Shown here piece by piece: positions 1 to 6,202 of a DNA stretch of 6,871 nt. The notes beneath the pieces are model-generated. The model searched no databases, was not told the origin of the DNA, and saw only the letters and a list, made by a program, of their open reading frames with translations. Each line of letters begins with the position of its first letter. Position 1 is the first letter of the stretch. The position numbers and the translations under genes are program-made. This DNA comes from HLUCCA09 sp039189975 (GTDB taxonomy: Bacteria; Pseudomonadota; Alphaproteobacteria; Rhodobacterales; Rhodobacteraceae). The stretch spans positions 1-6,871 of the forward strand of contig JBCCYI010000230.1 in NCBI GenBank assembly GCA_039189975.1, read 5' to 3'.

Positions 1-1
1 C

Positions 2-430
2 GGCGTCGACGACGGCGTCTACACCACGTCCCAGCTCGTCCAGCTCAAGGCCGCCCAGGCCGACGACGACCACTCCCGCATCCGCCAGATCATGGCCGAA
101 GTTGAGGCCGGTGGCTTCGACGGCGCGGGCGACTTCAGCCAGATCGCCAACGGCATCGACGCCGAGGGCCTCAGCGCCTCCGACATCGTCGCCCTGAAAG
201 CGGCCATCGACGAAGACGACGCGGACCGGATCTTCGGCCTCCGCAACGGCGGCGACATTGCGTCCAACACGACCTTCTCGACCCGCGGTAGCCCAGTCTC
301 CGCGCAGCTCTCCGCCTCGGTCGGTGTCGCACCCGGCGCGCTGAGCAATGCCGAACTGGTGCAGCTGAAAGCCGCCCAGGCCGAAGACGATCACGACACG
401 ATCTTCCGCATCCTGGCCTCGGTCAACTAA
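2..430 (+). CDS. C-terminal part of an unrecognised protein with three internal LVxLKAA repeats (5' end outside window)
   Basis: The reading frame is open from the first complete codon at base 2 to a TAA at 428-430, giving 142 visible residues with no start codon that must be the true one. An internal ATG at 92 exists, but the repeat pattern continues upstream of it, so the gene most likely begins outside the window. Three copies of a motif are visible at residues about 12-27, 62-77 and 119-134 (core L-V-Q-L-K-A-A-Q-A-[DE]-D-D-H-x-x-I; the middle copy is I-V-A-L-K-A-A-I-D-E-D-D-A-D-R-I). Copies 1 and 3 are nearly identical; copy 2 is more diverged. Spacing is 50 and 57 residues. No signal peptide or membrane segment is visible in this part. 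I do not recognise the family, and the repeat could be a small helical binding unit. The gene converges on the large minus-strand gene ending at 817, and a terminator follows it directly. Confidence 0.8.
   Translation, partial: GVDDGVYTTSQLVQLKAAQADDDHSRIRQIMAEVEAGGFDGAGDFSQIANGIDAEGLSASDIVALKAAIDEDDADRIFGLRNGGDIASNTTFSTRGSPVSAQLSASVGVAPGALSNAELVQLKAAQAEDDHDTIFRILASVN
35..403 (+). repeat. Three in-gene copies of a 48-bp protein repeat (35-82, 185-232, 356-403)
   Basis: The copies encode the LVQLKAAQADDDHSRI-like motif. Copies 1 and 3 share the block gccgcccaggccga and differ mostly at third codon positions, as expected for a selected protein repeat. The middle copy keeps the V-x-L-K-A-A and D-D pattern but little DNA identity to the others. 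Confidence 0.75.
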
Positions 431-460
431 GACCGGCCCCGCGATCGACGGACCATCGTG

Positions 461-498
461 AGACGGCCGCGCTTTTCTCCCGAGCGCGGCCGTTTGCC
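461..498 (+). terminator. Hairpin terminator after the plus-strand gene
   Basis: A perfect 10-bp inverted repeat (acggccgcgc at 463-472, gcgcggccgt at 484-493) encloses an 11-nt loop, and the stem can be extended by one G-U and one A-U pair. It starts about 30 bases after the TAA at 430 and runs into TTTG then CCTT on the plus strand. The T-tract is short, so termination may be partial. No T-tract exists on the minus side. Confidence 0.6.
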
Positions 499-609
499 TT
501 GCGCGTTCCCCCTCTCGCACTCCGCAGCTTTGGCCGGACGTGTGTGGCCCGCCAGAGCCACGCGGATAGCCGCTGTCGCCCGCCCCCGGCGGACGCCGAC
601 AGTGCACCG

Positions 610-642
610 ACCCCAGCAATCCGACGGGATTGCTGGGGTTTT
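610..642 (+). terminator. Strong rho-independent terminator (13-bp stem, GACG loop, TTTT)
   Basis: A perfect 13-bp inverted repeat, accccagcaatcc at 610-622 and ggattgctggggt at 627-639, surrounds a 4-nt loop (gacg) and is followed by T at 639-642. This is the classic intrinsic terminator layout for plus-strand transcription. It lies about 180 bases beyond the plus-strand gene and after another terminator, so it either backs that one up or ends a separate short transcript. Read on the minus strand, the stem is not followed by T residues, so it is an unlikely intrinsic terminator for the large minus-strand gene. Confidence 0.75.
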
Positions 643-816
643 CGGTTCTCGGTCCCGCTGAAAGCCGGAGCCCAGATCCTTGACGCGCTGAAAAACACCC
701 CAAATTCCTGACGACACTGAGAAACCACCGCCTGATTTGGTCGCAGCGAATGCGGCTTTCCTGCCTCCCGAAATGGCCAGGAATACGCCGTCGGTCACCC
801 ACGCAATTTCCACAGT

Positions 817-3800
817 CTAAATCCAGGGCGGCGGGACTTTCAGATCCAGCTCCACCATCCGCTCCGTTATGATCATCCGAATAGCTTCGTTAATGCCGGA
901 ATTCTCATAGGCCAGCGAGAACGTCAGATTATCCGGGTCCGTGGCCTCCCGCGGATTGTCCGACTTTCGGTTCTTATGCTCGATCGTCACGGACTCATTC
1001 AGTTTGCCGAGCTTCGGACCAACCCCGGTAAACTCAAGGCCCGCGTCCGTGAACAGCTTAGCGTTGACCTTCTTGATCTCGTCCCAAAAGAGCGGCCGCA
1101 CCAATTCGTAGGCGTGTTTTCCTCTCTTCCTCGCGTCGTCGAAAAGCTCCGCCATGCGGCTGCGGATTTGACCCGCCTCCGGCCCGTTGGCGACCGCCGG
1201 ATCTGTCAGGCGCGCGGCAAGCGCGTCATGCTCATCCATCAGAGCATGGACCTGCTCCATCTCGCTTTGCGCGGTGCGGGACCGTCCCAACGCCTTGTTC
1301 CAGGCCTCCTTGCCGTGTTTTTCGAACCCGTCGTGGAGAACCTTGGCAAGCTTGCGCGCCTGCTGTTCGATGGCCTTGGCATCGCCCTTGAACCCCAGGT
1401 CGCGCCCCAGTCGCTCATAGGCCTCGGACGCGAGTTCGTCGGCCAGGCCTTCCGGCATCTTGGTCTTGAGCCGCTCCACAACGCGATCGGGCGGCAGCTC
1501 GTTCCAGATCACATTCGGGCCACCCGGATCGTCGAAATCCGACAGATCCAGATCGTCCACATCCGTCGCGTCCTCCCAGTCGGGCGGGAATTCACCGTGT
1601 TTCTCTTTGTAATTCTGCCGAAACTCCGCGATCTCGTCGCTGCGCTTTTTCATAATCGCATCGTATTCCGCTCTCGCCCGCGATTTACTGTGCGATAACG
1701 GCGTCAGGATCTCGTCGACAAAGGCCTGACCGCGCATATCCGTTTTCTTTGACCAGGCCTCAAACGCCTCGGCGGTGACGTCGTCCGTGGCCTTCAAATC
1801 CGCAATGGCTTTGCGGACAATCGCCCAATCCTCGTCTTCGATCTTGCTGATCAGGCTGCCGACGTCGTCGATGCTCTCCTGACTCAGATCGTCGAATTTC
1901 CCGACAAGGGTCCGCATGCGCTTCAGCTCGAGGATGCTGTCGACCTCGCGGACGCCGCGCCAGATCGACTTGCAGACCGGATAGGCGAAATAGGCAATGT
2001 TCTCCGAAAGCTGCCCGGTCGGGACAATCGCCTTCAGGCCGGCGCTCGCCCGCTTGTCCTGGATGGCCTTCGCCCACGCCGCATCGCCTTCGGCCCGGGC
2101 GACGGCGGCCCTTTGCACAGCCTCGACCACCTCCTTGGGCTCGCCCTTGAGGCGCGCCTTCAGCGTCTCAACCGCGGCCGCCACCTGGTCGTCGGTGTCG
2201 GCCTTGGCAAGCGCCTTGTCAAAGTCGCCCGCCGCGCGGCCGACCCTGTGCGTCTTGGACGCAATGGCCGGTACCGCGGCCGCCTTACGCACCTTGTCGG
2301 ACTGTTTGGCCACCCCCGCGGCCTTTCCCGCCGCCTTGGCAAAGGCGCTCAGCTCCAGAACATCCGGCGCCAGGAGCATCAGCTCGATCACCAGCCAGCC
2401 CAATGACGCTTCGACCGACGAGACCTCGGCGCTGTGCGCGTCCCGCTGGGTCTGGTACTCATCGATGGCCATCAACGCTTCCGCGCCCGCCGCCATCACA
2501 GTCACCGCCGCTGCAGCCTGGGCCGACCCCGCCGGGCCAGCGGCCAGGAAACCGAGCGCCATGGCGCCCCCCGCGAGCAGAAGCTCTTTGTTCTCCTCCG
2601 ATTGCTGTCGATCTTGCGTGGCGTCGGCCACGATCCCCGCGTGCAAAGACGTGTCGCCCACGTTCATATGCGCCTTGGTGTTCTCGACAACGACGTCGAA
2701 TTCCCAGACGAGATCGGGATCGCTGTCCAACCGCCGTGTGGTGTTTTCGATGGCCTCCTGCCGCTCCCGAATCATCCGGTCGATGGCCCCGCGCAGCTCG
2801 GACACGCTCCCGCACTCGGCGAGCATCCGTGCCAGGTCGACCTTCAGCTCCCCCTGCACACCCCCCGGCATCGCAAAGCGCTTGAGCTCCTGCAATTGAG
2901 GGGACGACGCAATGGCAGCGTCGGCCACGGGCATCAGCCCGGACGTGATCGACGTGACCGACTTGTCGTCGAAGGCGCGCAGCTCCTCGGTGCTGTCCAG
3001 CATCGCCTGCAGATCGGCGTCCGTGATCCCATCCTGATACGCCTCAAGCTCCGCGCCAAAGGTCGACATCGCGGCCTTGGCGCCCTCGATCGCCTCTTTC
3101 TGAAAGACGCCCTCATAGGCCGCGACCTTGGCCTCGAACTCCGCCACCGACGTGTAGCCCGCCTTGGCGAGCAGATCGGGAAGCTCTTGCTCCAGCGCCA
3201 GCAGTTTGGGATCGTGCCCCGCGGCGAAGAGCGACTGGCCCTCCATCGCATTGTCTTTCATGTATTTCAGCGCGTCATAGAGGTTCTTCTGCGCCGGGCC
3301 GACAAGATCGTTATGCGCGTCGAGCTGGTGCTCACTGCGCGCGACCAGCGCGTCCTGGAGGCGGACAAGTTCGGCCGTCAGCTCCGCCTGAAGATCCGAG
3401 GCGAGAAGCGTGTTCCCGTCCACGGCCTTGAGATCGGTGATCGCGTCGAGCAGCGCCGTATCGGACGACGTCTCCAGGTCGATGGCCCGCGCCCGCGCAA
3501 GCGCCTGTTTGGCCAGATCCGCGATCTTGTCCCCGGCGAGGCCCAGATAGTCGATGGTGGACTTCTCCATCTCCGCGTTGATCTGCTCGGCCCGCGCAAC
3601 AAAGGCGTCCAGGGCCGCCGGACCATGCAGCTTGGCCTCTTCGTGCGCCTGGGTGAGTTCTTCGAGGAGCTTCATCTGCAGGTCGAGCTGTCGGTTCCGC
3701 TCGACCGTGAGCTGAACCTCGGTGTCCAACCGCTTGCGCAGGTCGGCCGCAGCGTTGTCGTCACCCCCCTGCTGACCGGCATCGACGTCATCGTCGGTCC

Positions 3801-4191
3801 AGTTCAGATCTGCGTTGTAGCTGCCCTCGCCCGCGTCGTCCCCGTCCCCCTCGTAATCCTCGTCGTCAGGCTGTGGCGCCGGGGCATTGCCCACCGCGAT
3901 CTCGGCCACCTCGTCGAGCGTCGGCTCCCAGATGTCCTCGCGCTGCTCTTCGGTCTCCGCACGCGCCTTCTCCGCAGCCTCTTTCTGGTCCGCGTCCGCC
4001 TCGGCCTTGATCAGCGTCTTGCGCGCACCCTTGGCTGTCTCGATCTGCTCCTGTAGATCGGCGAGGCCCGCCGCCTCCTCGGCATCGATCTCACCGTCCG
4101 CGAGCGCGAGCGCCTCGATCATCTTGTAGCTGTCTTCCAGAACCAGGAGTTCGGCGTCGATCTCGGCAAGTTCGGTTTCAAAATCACCCAT
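817..4191 (-). CDS. Very large helical protein (1124 aa) with a central hydrophobic stretch and HNH-like C-terminal tip; putative polymorphic-toxin-like protein
   Basis: I do not recognise a named family over the whole length. Residues 1-60 hold a helical segment with A-L-A-D-G-E-I-D-A-E-E, reminiscent of TerB-type or EF-hand-like acidic helices. Residues about 106-147 are a very acidic low-complexity linker, and about 150-500 are charged and helical with coiled-coil character (for example 150-215). Residues about 537-573 are a Gly/Ala-rich hydrophobic stretch and about 597-612 a second hydrophobic segment, candidates for membrane insertion. Residues 612-1000 are again helical, with an acidic patch near 870-890. 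The tip (about 1035-1124) contains E1071-H1072, N1079-P1080, D1087-N1088-L1089 and E1096-N1097, a spacing like HNH-type nucleases. There is no N-terminal signal peptide. Helical body, central hydrophobic zone and nuclease-like end resemble polymorphic toxins or injected effectors; this is inference. It follows the 402-aa gene by 69 bases and is probably co-transcribed. I chose ATG at 4191 over GTG at 4197 from the ribosome binding site. Confidence 0.85.
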   Translation of the reverse strand: MGDFETELAEIDAELLVLEDSYKMIEALALADGEIDAEEAAGLADLQEQIETAKGARKTLIKAEADADQKEAAEKARAETEEQREDIWEPTLDEVAEIAVGNAPAPQPDDEDYEGDGDDAGEGSYNADLNWTDDDVDAGQQGGDDNAAADLRKRLDTEVQLTVERNRQLDLQMKLLEELTQAHEEAKLHGPAALDAFVARAEQINAEMEKSTIDYLGLAGDKIADLAKQALARARAIDLETSSDTALLDAITDLKAVDGNTLLASDLQAELTAELVRLQDALVARSEHQLDAHNDLVGPAQKNLYDALKYMKDNAMEGQSLFAAGHDPKLLALEQELPDLLAKAGYTSVAEFEAKVAAYEGVFQKEAIEGAKAAMSTFGAELEAYQDGITDADLQAMLDSTEELRAFDDKSVTSITSGLMPVADAAIASSPQLQELKRFAMPGGVQGELKVDLARMLAECGSVSELRGAIDRMIRERQEAIENTTRRLDSDPDLVWEFDVVVENTKAHMNVGDTSLHAGIVADATQDRQQSEENKELLLAGGAMALGFLAAGPAGSAQAAAAVTVMAAGAEALMAIDEYQTQRDAHSAEVSSVEASLGWLVIELMLLAPDVLELSAFAKAAGKAAGVAKQSDKVRKAAAVPAIASKTHRVGRAAGDFDKALAKADTDDQVAAAVETLKARLKGEPKEVVEAVQRAAVARAEGDAAWAKAIQDKRASAGLKAIVPTGQLSENIAYFAYPVCKSIWRGVREVDSILELKRMRTLVGKFDDLSQESIDDVGSLISKIEDEDWAIVRKAIADLKATDDVTAEAFEAWSKKTDMRGQAFVDEILTPLSHSKSRARAEYDAIMKKRSDEIAEFRQNYKEKHGEFPPDWEDATDVDDLDLSDFDDPGGPNVIWNELPPDRVVERLKTKMPEGLADELASEAYERLGRDLGFKGDAKAIEQQARKLAKVLHDGFEKHGKEAWNKALGRSRTAQSEMEQVHALMDEHDALAARLTDPAVANGPEAGQIRSRMAELFDDARKRGKHAYELVRPLFWDEIKKVNAKLFTDAGLEFTGVGPKLGKLNESVTIEHKNRKSDNPREATDPDNLTFSLAYENSGINEAIRMIITERMVELDLKVPPPWI

Positions 4192-4199
4192 GCCCACAG

Positions 4200-4203
4200 C
4201 TCC
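4200..4203 (-). promoter_or_regulatory. Ribosome binding site that decides the start of the 1124-aa gene
   Basis: GGAG on the minus strand (within GCGGAGC) lies 8 nt before the ATG at 4191 but only 2 nt before the GTG at 4197. The spacing supports initiation at the ATG and makes the in-frame GTG two codons earlier unlikely. Confidence 0.6.
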
Positions 4204-4260
4204 GCAAATCTTGGCGCCCTGAAAATTCGAACGGCGCCCGCCAATCTAACTGCCACCGGC

Positions 4261-5469
4261 CTAGGCCGCCGCGGTGTCCTCCGCCTTGGCGCGGGCGGCG
4301 ATGCGCTCCATGACGGCCTTGGCGCGCGCCCGGAGCGCCGCGATCTCGCCCAGGCGTTCCCCCCGCCGCTTCAGCAACGCGTCGAGATCCGCGCCATCGC
4401 CGGCCCCCGGGTCGGACAGATCCACGCCCATCCCCTCAAGCTTGCGCATCAGCAATGTCAGCGACGCCGCGGCCTTTGACGGGCTCGCCCCTGCGAGTTG
4501 CCGCGCGGACCCCAGCAGCTTCTGCGCCATCTTGAGCTGTTTTTCGCTGAGCTGGCCCACGGCGCGGCGCACCACGGCCTCCGCACGCGACAGATCCTCC
4601 TCGAGGCTTCGGTCCTGCGCGAGCGCCCCTTGGGCGTCGGTGCCCTGCGCCGCCGTTCTACCCACGGCACCCGCGTCGTCACCCTCCTCGTCCTCCGTGA
4701 CTTCACCGGAGGGGCTCCGGACGACGACGGCGAACTTCAGGTCATGCGCCCGCAGATGCAGCCGCAACAGGCGGCCAAGCTTGCCGGGCGGATCCTCTTC
4801 GCAGGTCAGGACGACCGATTTGCCCTCCACCGTCAGCGTCCCCCACCCGCCCTGGGCCTTGCCGCCCAACGCCTTGGCCCGCTTGACCAATAGCCCCGTA
4901 GGCTTCTTGCGATGCGCGACCAGCGCTACGCCGTCGTCCGCCACCAGGCAGGCAAAATTGAGCGGCCGCTTGCGGGCAAGGGCAATCGTCGCGGCCAGAT
5001 CGATCGCGCCGTCCTCTTCGTCGTCCTCTTCGTCGTCGGTCCCGTCCGGCGATCCAACGGCGAGGCTCTCACCCCCCTGCCCCACCGGTGCAACCTCCTC
5101 CGCATCCTCCGTCCCGGAGCTCTGCTCCTCAGCCTCAGCCTCAGCCTCCACCGAAGCGAAAGACACCTGCATCGAGATCCCAGCCTCGGACAGGAGCTTT
5201 CGGATCTGCTTGTCAAACCCGCCCGGCACCGCGCCCTCCGGATGCAACAGGAGCGTCTTCTGCTGGACCTCCATCGTCCCCCAGCACCCCTTGCCGCCCC
5301 CCTTAGCTTTCGCTGCCTTGCGCATCTGATCGGGCGACTTGACCTTGTCGGCCTGCATCACCACGCCGTTGGCCCCCAAAAGCGCGGCAAAACTGATGGG
5401 CTTCTTGCGCGCGTCAGAGATCCAGCCTTTGACCTCGGCAGGGTCGGTTCCTTCGGATTTCCGCGCCAT
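4261..5469 (-). CDS. Unrecognised 402-aa protein with a duplicated ~90-residue domain, acidic linker and helical C-terminus
   Basis: Two homologous domains are visible. Copy A covers about residues 12-105 and copy B about 157-251. They share A-R-K-[KR]-P-[IL]-x-F-A-x-L-[LV], an internal K-A-x-x-x-G-G-K-x-x-x-x-W-G-T segment (W63 and W209), then V-x-x-K-[ST]-[LV]-[LV]-L, a P-G turn and an amphipathic helix. An acidic linker (about 107-155, rich in E, D, EA and DEED units) separates them, and a second acidic stretch follows at 256-265. Residues about 285-402 are helical and Ala/Arg/Leu-rich. No signal peptide or membrane segment is seen, so it is probably cytoplasmic. The start at 5469 is supported by CGGAGG 8 nt upstream; the frame stays open to 5715 but that part overlaps vapC and lacks such a site. 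The 63-bp gap to the next gene's longest possible start suggests one operon. A chaperone, adaptor or partner of the 1124-aa protein is possible but unproven. Confidence 0.85.
   Translation of the reverse strand: MARKSEGTDPAEVKGWISDARKKPISFAALLGANGVVMQADKVKSPDQMRKAAKAKGGGKGCWGTMEVQQKTLLLHPEGAVPGGFDKQIRKLLSEAGISMQVSFASVEAEAEAEEQSSGTEDAEEVAPVGQGGESLAVGSPDGTDDEEDDEEDGAIDLAATIALARKRPLNFACLVADDGVALVAHRKKPTGLLVKRAKALGGKAQGGWGTLTVEGKSVVLTCEEDPPGKLGRLLRLHLRAHDLKFAVVVRSPSGEVTEDEEGDDAGAVGRTAAQGTDAQGALAQDRSLEEDLSRAEAVVRRAVGQLSEKQLKMAQKLLGSARQLAGASPSKAAASLTLLMRKLEGMGVDLSDPGAGDGADLDALLKRRGERLGEIAALRARAKAVMERIAARAKAEDTAAA
5011..5037 (-). repeat. 12-bp tandem repeat coding DEED units in the acidic linker
   Basis: On the plus strand gtcctcttcgtc occurs twice in perfect tandem (5011-5022, 5023-5034) followed by a further gtc. 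On the coding strand it encodes D-E-E-D-D-E-E-D. As the unit is a multiple of three, copy-number change would alter linker length without a frameshift. Confidence 0.8.
5127..5148 (-). repeat. 6-bp tandem repeat (cctcag x3 plus partial) coding an EAEAE stretch
   Basis: Three perfect cctcag units at 5127-5144 and a partial unit to 5148 encode alternating Glu and Ala in the linker between the duplicated domains. Copy-number change would stay in frame. Confidence 0.8.
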
Positions 5470-5477
5470 TGACGTCG

Positions 5478-5483
5478 CCTCCG
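5478..5483 (-). promoter_or_regulatory. Strong ribosome binding site (CGGAGG) of the 402-aa gene
   Basis: CGGAGG on the minus strand ends 8 nt before the ATG at 5469. It excludes the longer open frame reaching to 5715 as the likely coding start and gives this gene its own efficient initiation site. Confidence 0.75.
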
Positions 5484-5502
5484 CTGGGATCGCTCCCCGG
5501 AA

Positions 5503-5578
5503 GCCTACCACAATTGGCCGATTCGGTGTGGCTGGCCCGCAACGGGCGAGCGGCGCCCCCGCGACCCGGGGCCTACCA
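5503..5578. repeat. Direct repeat gcctacca at 5503-5510 and 5571-5578, with similar flanks
   Basis: The 8-mer gcctacca occurs twice, 68 bp apart, each preceded by CCCGG with one or two intervening bases and followed by CA or GA. One copy includes the stop codon of vapC, the other lies in the leader of the next gene. It could be a small duplication scar at the edge of the toxin-antitoxin module, or chance. Confidence 0.4.
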
Positions 5579-5965
5579 GATGCGCTGCAACCCTCCGTCC
5601 TGGAGCGTATCAAACATCGTGTCCGCTGAGAGCAACGTGCTCCCGGAGAGGAGCGCCGTCGCCGCAAGGATACGGTCAAACGGATCCCGGTGGCTCCACG
5701 GCATCCGCCCGGCAAGAAGCCCCACGTCAGGGCTCAAGGGCGCGGTCAGCACGCCCTGCTCCTCAGCGAGCTTGGGCAGCGCATCGAGATAGGGCTCCAT
5801 TTCCGGCCACTTGCCGAGCCGGACCTTCTGGCTCACCTCGAACACACTGATCGGACTGAGCCGCACGGCGTCTGCCCGCTCCGCGGCGTCCAGCGCAACC
5901 GAGGAGAGCCTCGCGTCATTGGTCAGCATCCAGATCCAGGCATGGGTGTCGAGCAGCACGTCCAC
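5573..5965 (-). CDS. vapC: VapC-type PIN-domain ribonuclease toxin
   Basis: A 130-residue single-domain PIN protein, the usual length for VapC toxins. The N-terminus D-V-L-L-D-T-H-A-W-I-W gives the first acidic residue (D6), S-V-F-E-V gives E43, H-R-D-P-F-D-R gives D97 (with D94 nearby) and L-L-S-A-D gives D115. These four acidic positions form the metal-binding site of the PIN fold, so the nuclease looks intact. VapC toxins of this group cut RNA, often tRNA or rRNA, and halt translation when the antitoxin is lost; the target here cannot be read from sequence. The start is a GTG at 5965, only 3 nt after the antitoxin stop, with GGGAGG about 11 nt upstream inside the antitoxin gene, which suggests translational coupling. 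The stop is TAG at 5573-5575. Confidence 0.92.
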   Translation of the reverse strand: MDVLLDTHAWIWMLTNDARLSSVALDAAERADAVRLSPISVFEVSQKVRLGKWPEMEPYLDALPKLAEEQGVLTAPLSPDVGLLAGRMPWSHRDPFDRILAATALLSGSTLLSADTMFDTLQDGGLQRIW

Positions 5966-5968
5966 CGC

Positions 5969-6196
5969 TCACGTGTCCTCCCAGAGGCGAAGCTCCTCCT
6001 CGGACAGCGGCACAAAGAAATCCTCCGGCGCGCGCACCTTGCCCTCAAGGGCGCCGACCAGCTTGCGCTTCTGCGGCAACGGCACGAGCCGCACGACCGG
6101 TTGCGCGCCCTTGGCGATCACGACCTCTTCGCCGCGCAACGCCGCATCGATCAGTTTGGAAAGCTGGGTCTTGGCCACATGAACGGAGAATTGCAT
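5969..6196 (-). CDS. Phd/YefM-type antitoxin paired with VapC
   Basis: A 75-residue protein whose first half has the Phd/YefM pattern: M-Q-F-S-V-H-V-A-K-T-Q-L-S-K-L-I at the N-terminus, then A-L-R-G-E-E-V-V-I-A-K-G and P-V-V-R-L-V-P. This half normally dimerises and binds operator DNA. The charged, low-complexity tail (about 50-75, ending E-E-E-L-R-L-W-E-D-T) is of the kind that wraps around and blocks the toxin. The frame stays open upstream as far as 6826, but the similarity starts exactly at the ATG at 6196, and the best promoter lies just before it. There is no convincing Shine-Dalgarno sequence, which fits a leaderless or nearly leaderless mRNA. The pair is normally autoregulated by the antitoxin and the toxin-antitoxin complex. 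The name vapB would also be used for it. Confidence 0.92.
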   Translation of the reverse strand: MQFSVHVAKTQLSKLIDAALRGEEVVIAKGAQPVVRLVPLPQKRKLVGALEGKVRAPEDFFVPLSEEELRLWEDT

Positions 6197-6202
6197 CGTC
6201 GC

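Larger units (their letters stand above)
431..816. other. 386-bp convergent intergenic region without a supportable gene; possible structured RNA between two terminators
   Basis: No reading frame here has a ribosome binding site, a family match or convincing codon structure. Two plus-strand terminator hairpins lie at 461-498 and 610-642. Between them are two further stems: 542-548 with 557-563 (7 bp, one G-U) and 571-578 with 597-604 (8 bp, one G-U). This chain could be a small RNA or an extended structured 3' UTR. I see no clear promoter just upstream, and GC-rich DNA forms stems easily by chance. From 643 to 816 the DNA is more AT-rich and holds no clear terminator for the minus-strand gene that ends at 817. 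Confidence 0.45.

Noticed and set aside
500..609. tRNA gene between the two terminators
   Set aside because: The stems do not form a cloverleaf and no T-loop sequence is present.
680..708. Plus-strand promoter from TTGACG at 680
   Set aside because: No acceptable -10 box lies 16-18 nt downstream and no plus-strand gene follows.
458..711. Small plus-strand proteins in the intergenic region
   Set aside because: The frames run through both terminator hairpins, lack ribosome binding sites and have Arg/Pro-rich translations typical of non-coding GC-rich DNA.
2434..4056. Long plus-strand open frame (540 aa) opposite the giant gene
   Set aside because: It lies wholly antisense to a gene with a good ribosome binding site and coherent domains; its His/Arg/Leu-rich translation is typical of the antisense shadow of a GC-rich gene.
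4192..4197. GTG start for the 1124-aa gene
   Set aside because: The GGAG site is only 2 nt away from it but 8 nt from the ATG at 4191.
5470..5572. Separate promoter for the two-gene operon
   Set aside because: A possible extended -10 (TGGTAGGCT) has no matching -35 box. Read-through from the toxin-antitoxin promoter or an unrecognised promoter remains possible.
5470..5715. N-terminal extension of the 402-aa gene
   Set aside because: It overlaps vapC in another frame, has no supporting motif, and the strong CGGAGG site marks the ATG at 5469.
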